A DNA stretch of 50,758 nucleotides from an uncultured Bacteroidales bacterium (GTDB lineage Bacteria > Bacteroidota > Bacteroidia > Bacteroidales > UBA932), in assembly GCA_945874155.1 (NCBI GenBank), contig CAMCFO010000019.1, forward strand, positions 1 through 50,758, written 5' to 3'. A program made the translations under genes and the position numbers. Positions 42,206 to 50,758 of the stretch are shown here, piece by piece; position 1 is the stretch's first letter, and every line of letters begins with the position of its first letter. The notes under the pieces were generated by a model that saw only the letters and a program-made list of their open reading frames with translations, ran no database searches and was not told the origin of the DNA.

Positions 42206-43394
42206 GATATTGTCCTTAACAGAGACCTGTTCAGGGTGTTTCGCCTGTGCGAACATCTGTCCGAAGGATGCCATCACGCTTCCTGCCAATTTTGAGGGAT
42301 TCTATTTCCCTGTAATTGACCAAGAGAAGTGTATAGATTGCGGACTGTGTGATAAGGTATGTCCGCAGTTGACGAAAATGGCCGGAAATCGAATGCAACG
42401 TGCCTTCTGTGGCTGGTCGAATGATGATGCTGTTCGCAAGGCAAGTTCTTCAGGTGGAATCTTTTATGCACTGGCTAATCAAATATTAATCGAAGGAGGC
42501 ATAGTGTATGGAGCTTCTTTCAACTATGAGGGAATTGTTCGGCTGGAATGTCACTCCACCGAGGATGTCTCTTTGAAGGAACTAATGCGGTCAAAGTATG
42601 TCCAAAACTATATCGGCTATGCCTTTCGTAGGATTAAAGCAGATTTGATAAACGGCAAAAAGGTACTCTATTGTGCCACTCCGTGCCAAATATCAGGCTT
42701 AAAATCATATCTTGGGAAAATTGATTGTTCACAATTAATCACCATAGATTTTATCTGTCATGGAGTGCCATCAATGGATTTATTGCAGAAGCATTTGGAG
42801 TATCTTGGTATAGATAATGTACAGGAGATTAACTTCCGGCCTAAAAATAGAGGATGGGTGGATGACTTCGAAATTTTTTACAAAAAAGATCCGGCTTCGC
42901 CGGATGTTAAGTGTCATCGAATTCCGTGGAGGTACGACGAATATTACAATACTTTTGAAAAATATTGTAATATTCGTCGTAGTTGTAGGAATTGCCCTTA
43001 TTCACAAGGAGATAGGGCATCCGACATTACTATTGCCGACTTTTGGGGAGTTAAGGAGTTTAATCCATCCCTATGGGATGCACGAGGCATCTCGTTGATT
43101 ATTGCCAATAATGATAGGGGTGTTCTCTTTGTCAATAATTTAGACAATGAACAATGTACAATCAAAGATCTTCCGTTACAATATGCTGAATATGTATATG
43201 CACGTGACCGTCAATCAATAGACTCACCTTATCAGGACAAGACCCGTGATGCTTTTCTTTATGATGTATATACTATAGGGTATGAGAAGGCATTGAAGCG
43301 GCATAGGATGAAAACCGGTAAGATGGATTTATTTGTGTATAATATTAAGCAGTTAATTCGTGAGTTAATAAGCAGGTTGTCTATTTTAGTCTAA
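42183..43394 (+). CDS. F420-hydrogenase/dehydrogenase beta-subunit-like Fe-S protein
   Basis: A 403-residue protein with two ferredoxin-type motifs at the N-terminus, Cys16/19/22/26 in CSGCFACANICP and a second CIDCGLCDKVCP. The FrhB-type body follows: ASSSGGIFYALANQILIEGG, RSKYVQNYIGYAFRRI, CATPCQISGLKSYLG, DFICHGVPSMDLLQKH and a cysteine-rich RRSCRNCPYSQGDRASDIT. Such proteins are common beside pyruvyl transferases in capsule loci, and their reaction is not settled; a flavin/iron-sulfur redox modification of a sugar is a reasonable guess. It overlaps the previous gene by 23 bp. Confidence 0.86.
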   Translation: MEKNITHKILSLTETCSGCFACANICPKDAITLPANFEGFYFPVIDQEKCIDCGLCDKVCPQLTKMAGNRMQRAFCGWSNDDAVRKASSSGGIFYALANQILIEGGIVYGASFNYEGIVRLECHSTEDVSLKELMRSKYVQNYIGYAFRRIKADLINGKKVLYCATPCQISGLKSYLGKIDCSQLITIDFICHGVPSMDLLQKHLEYLGIDNVQEINFRPKNRGWVDDFEIFYKKDPASPDVKCHRIPWRYDEYYNTFEKYCNIRRSCRNCPYSQGDRASDITIADFWGVKEFNPSLWDARGISLIIANNDRGVLFVNNLDNEQCTIKDLPLQYAEYVYARDRQSIDSPYQDKTRDAFLYDVYTIGYEKALKRHRMKTGKMDLFVYNIKQLIRELISRLSILV

Positions 43395-43400
43395 TTAATT

Positions 43401-44657
43401 ATGGGATTTAAAGATACATATATTAAAAAGGCCTGGATGCAATATAAATATTGTTCTGTTTCCGAAAAAGCATATGTCTTGTTGATTGCCTTATTTTGGT
43501 GTAGTGGGTTGTTGGGTTTTGTGACGGCTGTTCTTCAACGTGTACCTATCGTTTCTGTTTTTGCCCCATATTGTATCCCTGCATTGTTTATTGTAACAAC
43601 CATTGTTAGTCTTCCATATATATCAAGGAACACCAATTTTTCTGAAGTGTTAGTCTATGTAGGGATTTCTATTATATATCTATTGAATTATATTATATAT
43701 CCTAATAATGAGAATGCGTTAGATAGGTATTGTATTTTGTTTATAGTAGAAGCTCTTCCTCTCTATTTTTGGGGTAAATCATTTGTACCACGAAAAATAG
43801 ATTATATTTTATATCTCTTATCCATATTTTGTGTAATTGTTACCTCATTTTACTTTTTGGTTTTTACACATGCAGAGGGATATACGGGAACCAGTCGAAT
43901 GGATGCGGATACGCATAATATGTTGGCTGCATATCAGGTACTTCCGAGCGTACTTTATGTAATCTATTGCTTTATAAGAGATAAAAATTTGATTAGTGGA
44001 GTTGTGTCCTTTTTAGGTTTTGTATTGATTTCTGCCTTTGGAACACGCGGGCCTCTTATGTGCTTGATACTTTTTGTTGTATTAGTCCTTTTGTGCACCA
44101 AAAAATACAAATACCCTATTTTGTCATACTCAGTTATTATTATATTGGGAGGCATAGGATTAATATTCTTACAAGATATTTTGTTATTCATGATTAGTTT
44201 GATAGAAAAACTAAACATGAGTTCCAGAATTTTCGAACTTGCAATGAACGACGTTTTCTTTGGAGGAGAAGCTTCAGGAGACGAGCGGTTATTCTTTGCC
44301 AAGAAGTTAGGGAATGTGATGGAACTTGATGGTAGTATCTTCGGTCATGGATTTGCTTCTTCTTTTAATTATATTGACAGTTATCCTCATAATCTTCTTT
44401 TAGAATTAAGATTCTCATTTGGAAATTTTATAGGAATTGCAATTTTTGTGGGAATGATTCTGATTATGTGTAAAAAGTTTATGAAAAGTGTAAACGAACA
44501 AGATAGAGTATTTCTTATTTTATTGGTTTGCACCGGGTTTGTTAAATTATTTATGTCGGGCACTATGCTTGATGAAGCTTGGTTATACTTTCTGTTAGGC
44601 TATTGCATGAGCAATCGCGATGTTAATGATGTCAAAGTTAGCCCTAATGAATCTTAA
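43401..44657 (+). CDS. wzy: Putative O-antigen/capsule polymerase (Wzy)
   Basis: A 418-residue protein with about ten to eleven hydrophobic segments and one larger loop with a charged region (residues 275-310, GDERLFFAKKLGNVMELDGS). IFGHGFASSFNYIDSYPHNL follows, a pattern typical of Wzy and WaaL-like polymerases. The sequence is otherwise variable, as Wzy proteins are. It should polymerise repeat units on the periplasmic side. Assignment rests on topology, the loop and location beside Wzx and glycosyltransferases. Confidence 0.8.
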   Translation: MGFKDTYIKKAWMQYKYCSVSEKAYVLLIALFWCSGLLGFVTAVLQRVPIVSVFAPYCIPALFIVTTIVSLPYISRNTNFSEVLVYVGISIIYLLNYIIYPNNENALDRYCILFIVEALPLYFWGKSFVPRKIDYILYLLSIFCVIVTSFYFLVFTHAEGYTGTSRMDADTHNMLAAYQVLPSVLYVIYCFIRDKNLISGVVSFLGFVLISAFGTRGPLMCLILFVVLVLLCTKKYKYPILSYSVIIILGGIGLIFLQDILLFMISLIEKLNMSSRIFELAMNDVFFGGEASGDERLFFAKKLGNVMELDGSIFGHGFASSFNYIDSYPHNLLLELRFSFGNFIGIAIFVGMILIMCKKFMKSVNEQDRVFLILLVCTGFVKLFMSGTMLDEAWLYFLLGYCMSNRDVNDVKVSPNES

Positions 44658-44700
44658 TACGATGTCTCTAAGTACATACAATAAATCAAACAATCGAAGA

Positions 44701-45561
44701 ATGTCAAATCAAATTACGCTTATGAATATAACACTTGTCCCTTATGCCGGTTTATGTAATCGGATGAATGTAATAGTATCTGCATTGGCTTATCGACATA
44801 ATCATCCAGATGTCCAGTTGACTATCAAGTGGCATCGTTGGTTTCATTGTAATTGCCGATTTAAAGACTTGTTTAAACCAATCGCATTTATTATCCCCCC
44901 CTGTAATGTAATAGAACTATCTGAATTAAACTTAAAAGATGTGCCTGGACATCGGCTGAACCTTCATCTTCCAGACAGACTGAGGAAATTATTCTACGAT
45001 GTGGTTTTTATGCCCCATAATTCACCTGAGGAGTTTGAAGGAATGGTGAACAGCTTTAGAAAGAACACTGGAAAGGAGCCTAACGTTTATATCTATAAGG
45101 AGAACTGCTTTTGCAGGGATTCATGGATGGGTAATTTGGCTGACATATTTCAGCCGCAAGAAGATATTCAAAGAAGAATAGACGAAATCACCAAGGATTG
45201 GGATGGACACGTCATCGGGCTTCACGTGAGGAGAACGGACAATGTACGAGCCATTCAGAATAGTCCTATCGAACGATATTACAATATAATCGAGAAAGAG
45301 GTAGAACTTGATAGCAAGGCGCGTTTTTATCTTGCTACGGACTCTGAGGAGGTGAAGCATGATTTGACTTCAAGATTCGGGAAACGAATTATCACCATAC
45401 CGCTTTGCCTAAAACGTTCGAGTCTGCAAGGTATGAAGGATGCTGTTGTAGATTTGTATTGCCTGGCATCAACATCCAGAATCTATGGCTCATCAGCATC
45501 AACTTATTCTTTGTTGGCTGGGAAAATCTATGGAATCCCTGTCAATGTGGAAACAAAATAA
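44701..45561 (+). CDS. Fucosyltransferase-like glycosyltransferase (GT11/GT23 superfamily type)
   Basis: About 287 residues from ATG 44701. MNITLVPYAGLCNRMNVIVS has the GLxNR pattern of the donor-binding N-terminal region. HVIGLHVRRTDNVRAIQ is the characteristic H-x-R-R-x-D motif, and FYLATDSEEVKHDL and SRIYGSSASTYSLL complete the family pattern. These motifs belong to GT-B fucosyltransferases using GDP-L-fucose, which fits gmd and fcl in the same locus. The frame is open back to 44620, but that start would overlap wzy by 38 bp; ATG 44722 is also possible. The precise family cannot be fixed by eye. Confidence 0.8.
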   Translation: MSNQITLMNITLVPYAGLCNRMNVIVSALAYRHNHPDVQLTIKWHRWFHCNCRFKDLFKPIAFIIPPCNVIELSELNLKDVPGHRLNLHLPDRLRKLFYDVVFMPHNSPEEFEGMVNSFRKNTGKEPNVYIYKENCFCRDSWMGNLADIFQPQEDIQRRIDEITKDWDGHVIGLHVRRTDNVRAIQNSPIERYYNIIEKEVELDSKARFYLATDSEEVKHDLTSRFGKRIITIPLCLKRSSLQGMKDAVVDLYCLASTSRIYGSSASTYSLLAGKIYGIPVNVETK

Positions 45562-45669
45562 CAATAATAGAATTCAATGAAGTTGTTGTATATAGCTTTG
45601 TCTTCCAGCGGATTGATAAACGAGAATCTATATATGCAAATTAAAGAGTTATAGTAAGAATTACAATAT
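45562..45669 (+). other. AT-rich spacer, no gene seen
   Basis: The 108 bp between the fucosyltransferase-like gene and the acyltransferase hold no clear promoter or terminator. An 80-codon frame across 45405-45644 overlaps the upstream gene and looks like chance. Confidence 0.5.
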
Positions 45670-46305
45670 ATGAGTGTTTTATCATTTTTGTCCGCAATGT
45701 ACCGTGTCTTTACCAGTTCTTGGCCTTCCTGGTATTATTGTAGAATAAGCGGTCTGAGTTACAATAGAACCTGGAAAATGAAGGGAAAACTGTATGTCCG
45801 TCGCAGTTCGTATTTGTTGCGACTAAAACACCCTGAAATACTGGGGGGGAGTATAATAATAGGCGATTACTTTTCCTGTAACAATAAACTGATGTCCAAC
45901 TCGGTGGGAATCTTCCAGCCTTGCTTTTTCAATATTTCTGCATCCGGTAGTAAAATCATAATAGGGAATAATGTTGGGATTTCTGGTTCGACCATCAATG
46001 CTACAACAAGTATAACAATTGGCGATAATACGATAATTGGTTCTGGATGCCTGATTACGGATACGGATTCACATCCAATTTTCGCAGCCGAAAGGAATTT
46101 GCCGGATTGGCCTAAATATACCAAGAGTAAACCAATTGTAATAGGTAAGAATGTTTTCATAGGTGCACGTTCTATTGTGATGAAAGGTGTGACCATCGGT
46201 GATGGAGCAGTAGTGGGCGCAGGAAGTGTAGTGACCAAGGATGTCCCGGCCAACACAATTGTGGCTGGTAATCCTGCAAGGGTTATTAAAACAATAAACC
46301 AATAA
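45670..46305 (+). CDS. Hexapeptide-repeat acyltransferase
   Basis: A 211-residue protein whose N-terminal third is basic and aromatic ([18 protein letters not shown]), followed by the left-handed beta-helix. [49 protein letters not shown] with the catalytic His, [20 protein letters not shown] and [20 protein letters not shown] are visible. It probably O-acetylates a sugar of the polysaccharide. The repeats and C-terminal [12 protein letters not shown] end are typical of WbbJ/LacA-like members. It is 5 bp upstream of the GT2 gene. Confidence 0.9.
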   Translation: MSVLSFLSAMYRVFTSSWPSWYYCRISGLSYNRTWKMKGKLYVRRSSYLLRLKHPEILGGSIIIGDYFSCNNKLMSNSVGIFQPCFFNISASGSKIIIGNNVGISGSTINATTSITIGDNTIIGSGCLITDTDSHPIFAAERNLPDWPKYTKSKPIVIGKNVFIGARSIVMKGVTIGDGAVVGAGSVVTKDVPANTIVAGNPARVIKTINQ

Positions 46306-46310
46306 CAACG

Positions 46311-47216
46311 ATGAAGATAGCTGTTTTACTCACTTGCTTTAATCGAAAGGAAAAAACACTCTCTTGCCTGGAGGGGCTCTTTCAATCGCAGAGTATATTC
46401 AACAATAAGTCTGAAGAGCACATTGAATTGGAGGTATTTCTCACCGACGATGGCTGTACTGATGGTACGGCTCAGGCGGTGAAAGAAGCTTTTGCAGGAA
46501 GGTCTATCCATATCCTGCAAGGAACTGGCAATATGTTTTGGGCGGGAGGAATGCGCTTTGCCTGGAAGGAGGCACTGAAACGTCACAATGAGTGGGATTA
46601 TTACCTCTTGTTGAATGACGATACGACCATCTATGCATACTGCTTCAATGAATTGATGAATACCGAAGAATATAGTCAACGGAAATATGGGCAACCGGCA
46701 GTTGTTTCAGGCATTACCTGTTCAGCAAAAGACCCGACAGTTATTACTTATGGGGGTGATGTCATCCCCAACAAATTCAATGGCCGGCAAATACGTTTAG
46801 GCAGAAGCAGTGTGCCTCAGATGGTTGATCTTACTAATGCGAACATTCTGTTGGTGCCAAAGGAGGTGGTTGATAGGATTGGCATCTTCTACGAGGGCTA
46901 CAAGCACGGCCGTGCGGATAATGATTATTCTATGTTAGCTCGCCGCAAGGGCATTCCGGTATTGATAACTCCTGCTGCATGCGGAACGTGCGAGAATGAC
47001 CATAGCTCGAAAGCTGATTTTCGGGATAAAGTGATCAATATGAGCCAGAAGGAGCGTACGGCTTACTTTAACCATCCGGTTCGTTGTAATCACGATTACC
47101 TAACCTTTATTCGCCGCAACATGCCTGCCCGCTATCCATTGTCGTGGCTGTTCCGTATGATGTTGACCTATTGTCCGAAACTTTATTTTAGGATAAATGG
47201 GGCAAGAGGGGTGTAA
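46311..47216 (+). CDS. Glycosyltransferase family 2
   Basis: A 301-residue GT-A fold protein: KIAVLLTCFNRKEKTLSCLE, LTDDGCTDGTAQAVKEAF, NMFWAGGMRFAWKEA, and YYLLLNDDTTIYAYCFNELM with the metal-binding DD. It has no membrane segment, so it acts at the cytosolic face on the lipid-linked acceptor. LNDD and WAGG suggest the rhamnosyl/GlcNAc-type subgroup seen in many capsules, but the donor cannot be read from sequence. It is the last gene of the polysaccharide locus. Confidence 0.9.
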   Translation: MKIAVLLTCFNRKEKTLSCLEGLFQSQSIFNNKSEEHIELEVFLTDDGCTDGTAQAVKEAFAGRSIHILQGTGNMFWAGGMRFAWKEALKRHNEWDYYLLLNDDTTIYAYCFNELMNTEEYSQRKYGQPAVVSGITCSAKDPTVITYGGDVIPNKFNGRQIRLGRSSVPQMVDLTNANILLVPKEVVDRIGIFYEGYKHGRADNDYSMLARRKGIPVLITPAACGTCENDHSSKADFRDKVINMSQKERTAYFNHPVRCNHDYLTFIRRNMPARYPLSWLFRMMLTYCPKLYFRINGARGV

Positions 47217-47335
47217 CTGTTGCTATAGAGAGGGTCAGGGGTCAGGTACATGAACCATCTATATTCAATTAAGAAATGGCACGTACAGCAAGAACGCATT
47301 CAGCTTTACATATGAGCGTTTTATAACAAAATATA
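47217..47335 (+). other. Spacer before the SIR2 gene
   Basis: The 119 bp contain a short direct repeat (GGGTCAGGGGTCAGG, about 47232-47246) and no TAnnTTTG box or terminator that I can recognise. The shift from polysaccharide to defence genes happens here. Confidence 0.4.
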
Positions 47336-50218
47336 ATGTCTGACACGATGAGTATAATCTCAAATACAACAAGATCAAATATCCGACAAATCCAGAAGGC
47401 CATTCGACAGAATCGTTTGGTTGTTCTGGTAGGTGCAGGTGCGTCTGCAACTTGCGGTGTGCCGAGTTGGTCGGATCTTATTGAAGAACTTAAAAAAGAG
47501 CTTGATCTGCCTGAGCATGAGAATGACTTCCTGAAAATTCCTCAACTCTATAAGAATATGCGTAAGCATAAGGAATATCATGAGCGTATCAGGGAGATTC
47601 TGCAAGATGGTCAAATTCAGAGCAATGTTGTGCAGAATGCAATTCTTAACCTGAATCCTTGCCATATCATAACTACCAACTATGACAATCTACTGGAGCA
47701 GGAGATGGCTAAAACCCTTGACCGTTATTTCGTGGTTAGACGAGATGAAGATTTGCCATATAATAGAGGGGAGCGCATGTTGCTGAAAATGCACGGAGAC
47801 TTCGCCTCTGACAACATAGTGCTCACCGAAGATGACTATTTGGACTATTCGAAGAACTTTCCTTTGATTCGTTCATACGTAATGTCTCTTTTCGCATCGA
47901 AATTAGTTTTGTTTGTTGGCTTTTCTTATTCTGATATCAATCTCAAATATATTTTGAGGGATGCCCGACGGTGTTTGGGAGATAAGATGCAACCTGTATA
48001 TATGTTGGCATCTGATATACTCAATGTACATACTCAAACATACTTGGATACCAATTACATTCATGTGGTGACGATTTCTGATGATGAAGCGAAATCTGTA
48101 TTGGATGCTCAGCATGTAGAATATGAATCAAAGCCATTTGATAATGAAAAAAGCAATACATTATATCATCAACTGGTGCTGATAGATAAATATTCCGAGC
48201 AAAGTAATGACTTTATGGGACTGGTAATAAATTACCTATCGGAATATGCAGACCAATTCTCTTCATTAGGGGATTATATAAAGTATATATTCCCTCCTGA
48301 ACAAAGAAGATATGTGAGATTGGAATATGGAGAATTACATCTTCCACAAGACATTCGTGATTCCATTGAATGTATCATGGCAGACGATGAATATGGAAAG
48401 ACCTACCGAAAAGAACATAAGGAAGACCTTGATAAGGTAATGCTTTGGCTTAATCTGAATGGTGTACGAAATATAGCAGAGACAACAGTAGATGTAGATA
48501 AGTATGTCGAAGGCATTATTATAGAGGAGGTGACACATCCTATGAGAATGTTCTATTCAATGGATATTGGAAAACTGACGGACTGGATGGAACAACAGAA
48601 AGGAAAATCCTTATCTTACAGCAAAGAAGATATGATTTATCCATATATGCTATGTGTTACCGGACACTATAATGAGGCTTACGAACGATATAAGTGGATG
48701 GCTGATGCAATGCTTTCAGCTAATAAATACGTATTGTATTTTCTTTGCAGGTATAATATCAGAGCATTGTATGGTCCGGTGATGAATGAGATGATTGGCA
48801 TAAGTTCTGAAATATGGAAGAGGATAAACAAAGAGTTTGGTAAGGTTGATTTGAGTGCAATTATATCGACTCTTCCTGTTGATGGTGCAATCAAGATTAT
48901 ACTGACAGAGTTGGAGAATGGCAAATACCTGACGAACCAACTGATTGATGCTGAAAAATTCTGTAATCTGTTAAGAGAACAGAGAAACTCTTCAGAACGT
49001 GGAGGAATGTCATTGAACAGCAACATTAACCATGTATTGGTGTCATTCGATGAAATCACGGACTTTCAAATAAACAATTGTATTTTCAACATACCTTTCG
49101 GTCATTTTCAAACAATCCATTTGCGAATTGCAGAAGGCATATTGCAAAGTCTGCTTACAGTAAAAGGCAATGGAGAAATTGGCAATACAAGACTGTCTGA
49201 ACTTTACAAGGGATTAGAGAGGTTATTTGTATTCCATTTACAACCAGAGGAATTCAGAAAACTGCTGTATAAGGTAGTTGGCAATAAGAAACTGGCATTT
49301 GAAGAGTCATTTAAGAATGCCATTGAAGAAATGGTCAGCAATATATATAATGAATACACGCGTTACAAACAAATTGACTCCTGTGTCAGCCCCAAGATAA
49401 TTGGACAATGTCTGAAGAACATTATGTGGCTGGCTTTGTACGCAGAGAAACCTTTGTCTTTGTCCCATATCTTCGAGTTGATAGCTGCATACTGGTTTGG
49501 TGGAAGATTTATGATGGAAGATAAGCTGCTAAACAAGTTTACATATGTCTATTCTGCAACTGGTACAGATGCTGTATTGTTAATGAACTCTATCTTACAT
49601 ACAAATATGTCCTCTGCCGAACGTCTGCAACCGGCTATAGCAAATCTTTGTTACTATATTAAGCAAGATAACTTGCATATAGATGAATTGATTTCAGTCA
49701 GACAATTGGAGCAATCTGAAAACATTGCATATATTGCATCTTTCTGCCCTGGGGCTGACGAACGAGTGAAAAATGAGATTATTACTTGTCTTCGAGGAAA
49801 AGTAAAATGCTTGTACCATTTAATTGAAGCTGAGCATTTTTCGGGTGAGCGTATTATCACCAAGGAACTTCTTATAAAATTTAAAGACACTTTAAAAATT
49901 GGTTATATAAACAATATATATCCAGAAGAGCATGTATGTGCCAATTTTGCACATATGGTATCGAATTCTAAATATGAAGATTTGAAAGAGGTGATAGAAG
50001 AGACTATGGCTGATCATAAGTGTTATTCATTCCTTAAGAAACCATTACATTTCGAAGGGAATCTTCATGATGTTCCAGGTCAATGGTATTATTATCTCTC
50101 AGATGAAGATTTTGCAGAAATGGTGAAGAAGCCTGAAGTTCGACATAACATAAAAGAATTCTGTGATAATAATCCTTGGACGGATGACCTCCGAGAGAAA
50201 TTATGGAAATTCATTTAA
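47336..50218 (+). CDS. SIR2-domain protein, probable antiphage NADase
   Basis: A 960-residue protein. Residues about 20-290 form a SIR2-like domain: GAGAS at 33-37, ITTNYDNLLEQ with T113-N115-Y116-D117, KMHGD at 151-155 with catalytic-type His153, and FVGFSYSD at 193-200. These motifs belong to the SIR2 group that hydrolyses NAD+ and is found in prokaryotic defence proteins (DSR1/DSR2, ThsA, SIR2-HerA and SIR2-pAgo). Residues 290-960 are mostly helical with no motif I recognise; a long helical C-terminal sensor is also the layout of DSR proteins (about 1000 residues). Activity would deplete NAD+ on phage detection. It is followed 60 bp later by a second SIR2-like ORF. Confidence 0.84.
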   Translation: MSDTMSIISNTTRSNIRQIQKAIRQNRLVVLVGAGASATCGVPSWSDLIEELKKELDLPEHENDFLKIPQLYKNMRKHKEYHERIREILQDGQIQSNVVQNAILNLNPCHIITTNYDNLLEQEMAKTLDRYFVVRRDEDLPYNRGERMLLKMHGDFASDNIVLTEDDYLDYSKNFPLIRSYVMSLFASKLVLFVGFSYSDINLKYILRDARRCLGDKMQPVYMLASDILNVHTQTYLDTNYIHVVTISDDEAKSVLDAQHVEYESKPFDNEKSNTLYHQLVLIDKYSEQSNDFMGLVINYLSEYADQFSSLGDYIKYIFPPEQRRYVRLEYGELHLPQDIRDSIECIMADDEYGKTYRKEHKEDLDKVMLWLNLNGVRNIAETTVDVDKYVEGIIIEEVTHPMRMFYSMDIGKLTDWMEQQKGKSLSYSKEDMIYPYMLCVTGHYNEAYERYKWMADAMLSANKYVLYFLCRYNIRALYGPVMNEMIGISSEIWKRINKEFGKVDLSAIISTLPVDGAIKIILTELENGKYLTNQLIDAEKFCNLLREQRNSSERGGMSLNSNINHVLVSFDEITDFQINNCIFNIPFGHFQTIHLRIAEGILQSLLTVKGNGEIGNTRLSELYKGLERLFVFHLQPEEFRKLLYKVVGNKKLAFEESFKNAIEEMVSNIYNEYTRYKQIDSCVSPKIIGQCLKNIMWLALYAEKPLSLSHIFELIAAYWFGGRFMMEDKLLNKFTYVYSATGTDAVLLMNSILHTNMSSAERLQPAIANLCYYIKQDNLHIDELISVRQLEQSENIAYIASFCPGADERVKNEIITCLRGKVKCLYHLIEAEHFSGERIITKELLIKFKDTLKIGYINNIYPEEHVCANFAHMVSNSKYEDLKEVIEETMADHKCYSFLKKPLHFEGNLHDVPGQWYYYLSDEDFAEMVKKPEVRHNIKEFCDNNPWTDDLREKLWKFI

Positions 50219-50278
50219 TGAGAATTAGTACAACTAAAGTGTGGAATTCTTCTGGCCATTATATCTACAATACTATTT

Positions 50279-50707
50279 ATGATGAATAGAATAACCACTA
50301 TACTAGGAGCCGGTGCTGTTCTGGATTTTGATTTCGGTAATTTACTGAGGCCATCTACTCAGAACATTACAGAAGCTATTCTGGATATCGAAGTTATGAA
50401 TTATGAAGGGCGGGCTACAAAGCTCATCAAAGATGTTCATGATAGACTGCAAGAGCGTGGTTTTGAGAAACAGAATTCTGCTATTACACCCTATTCAAAA
50501 GAGGTTGTAAACAAGATACATTTTGAGCATTTGTTTCATGTATTGGAAGAACTAATGTCGTATAACAGTGTGCGGAAGAATGAATGGATTTCGCCTGATA
50601 TATACCCTCCGTTAGCAGCATTCTGCAATAGCGATTTTGAACGAAATACTATTGAATATGAACGTGCGTTAATCAAAGCTGAGAATAAAATACTAAAAAT
50701 AATTTAA
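50279..50707 (+). CDS. Second SIR2-like protein, short or truncated
   Basis: A 142-residue protein starting MMNRITTILGAGAVLDFDFG, with the GAGA nucleotide-binding start of SIR2-like folds at residues 10-13. INFED-like HFEHLFHVLEELMSY and EWISPDIYPPLAAF follow. Full SIR2-type domains need about 200 or more residues and a TNYD/H motif, which are not reached before the TAA at 50705. Reading past the stop in the same frame gives AHDKILKISNGWGLRGF, still helical-looking, so the stop may be a nonsense mutation. The window ends here and the rest is unseen. It may be a regulatory partner of the 960-residue protein. Confidence 0.6.
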   Translation: MMNRITTILGAGAVLDFDFGNLLRPSTQNITEAILDIEVMNYEGRATKLIKDVHDRLQERGFEKQNSAITPYSKEVVNKIHFEHLFHVLEELMSYNSVRKNEWISPDIYPPLAAFCNSDFERNTIEYERALIKAENKILKII

Positions 50708-50758
50708 GCACATGACAAAATTTTAAAAATATCGAATGGTTGGGGCCTAAGAGGGTTC

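Noticed and set aside
45405..45644. 79-codon frame over the end of the fucosyltransferase-like gene
   Set aside because: It overlaps a well-supported gene and shows no motif.

Overview
The window looks like a chromosomal segment of a member of the Bacteroidota, most likely order Bacteroidales. Upstream of many genes lies the promoter typical of that group, a -7 box TAnnTTTG with TTG or TTTG 19-20 bp further upstream. The locus also opens its polysaccharide operon with a NusG-like (UpxY-type) antiterminator, has an OstA-like envelope protein, and carries an anaerobic glpABC set. Base composition is roughly balanced in the first two thirds, which fits a relative such as Alistipes/Rikenellaceae or Muribaculaceae better than Bacteroides, but the genus cannot be fixed from the sequence alone.

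Layout. (1) 1-8.6 kb is housekeeping: a partial tRNA-Gln, ispF, a small membrane protein, then a tight plus-strand run of mutL, a rhomboid protease, a membrane-anchored EEP hydrolase, tsaC, rsmE and a phosphodiesterase, followed by a tiny cysteine-rich exported protein and radA. (2) 8.6-14.9 kb is on the minus strand: a YhcC-type radical SAM gene, glpA-glpB-glpC and a HAD phosphatase that may act on the same metabolite family. (3) 15.0-16.5 kb holds a small conserved protein and convergent galE, separated by a bidirectional terminator. (4) 16.6-23.7 kb is an envelope operon: two SurA/PpiC-like foldases, an OstA/LptA-like protein with three internal tandem-repeat tracts, lysA and an EamA transporter.

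(5) 23.8-47.2 kb is a capsule or surface polysaccharide locus. It opens with a upxY-like antiterminator, then a conserved, high-GC sugar-nucleotide block: a FlaA1/CapD-type dehydratase, ugd, gmd and fcl for GDP-L-fucose, and capE-capF-capG for UDP-L-FucNAc. A scar at 33.7-34.99 kb follows, with a triple 22-bp repeat, a stand-alone winged-helix fragment and an internally deleted IS66 element. After it composition drops to AT-rich and the variable block begins: a short UDP-sugar dehydrogenase, four glycosyltransferases, two hexapeptide acyltransferases, a ChbG/YdjC deacetylase, Wzx, a pyruvyltransferase paired with an F420-dehydrogenase-beta-like iron-sulfur protein, and Wzy. This is a Wzx/Wzy-type locus; no initiating phosphoglycosyltransferase and no export (Wza/Wzc) genes are visible in the window.

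(6) 47.3 kb to the end is a probable antiphage module: a 960-residue SIR2-domain protein with a long uncharacterised C-terminal region, followed by a second short protein with a SIR2-like GAGA nucleotide-binding start. The second gene stops after 142 codons and may be truncated. This pair, the unusual upxY leader and downstream intergenic region, and the scar inside the capsule locus are the most interesting parts.
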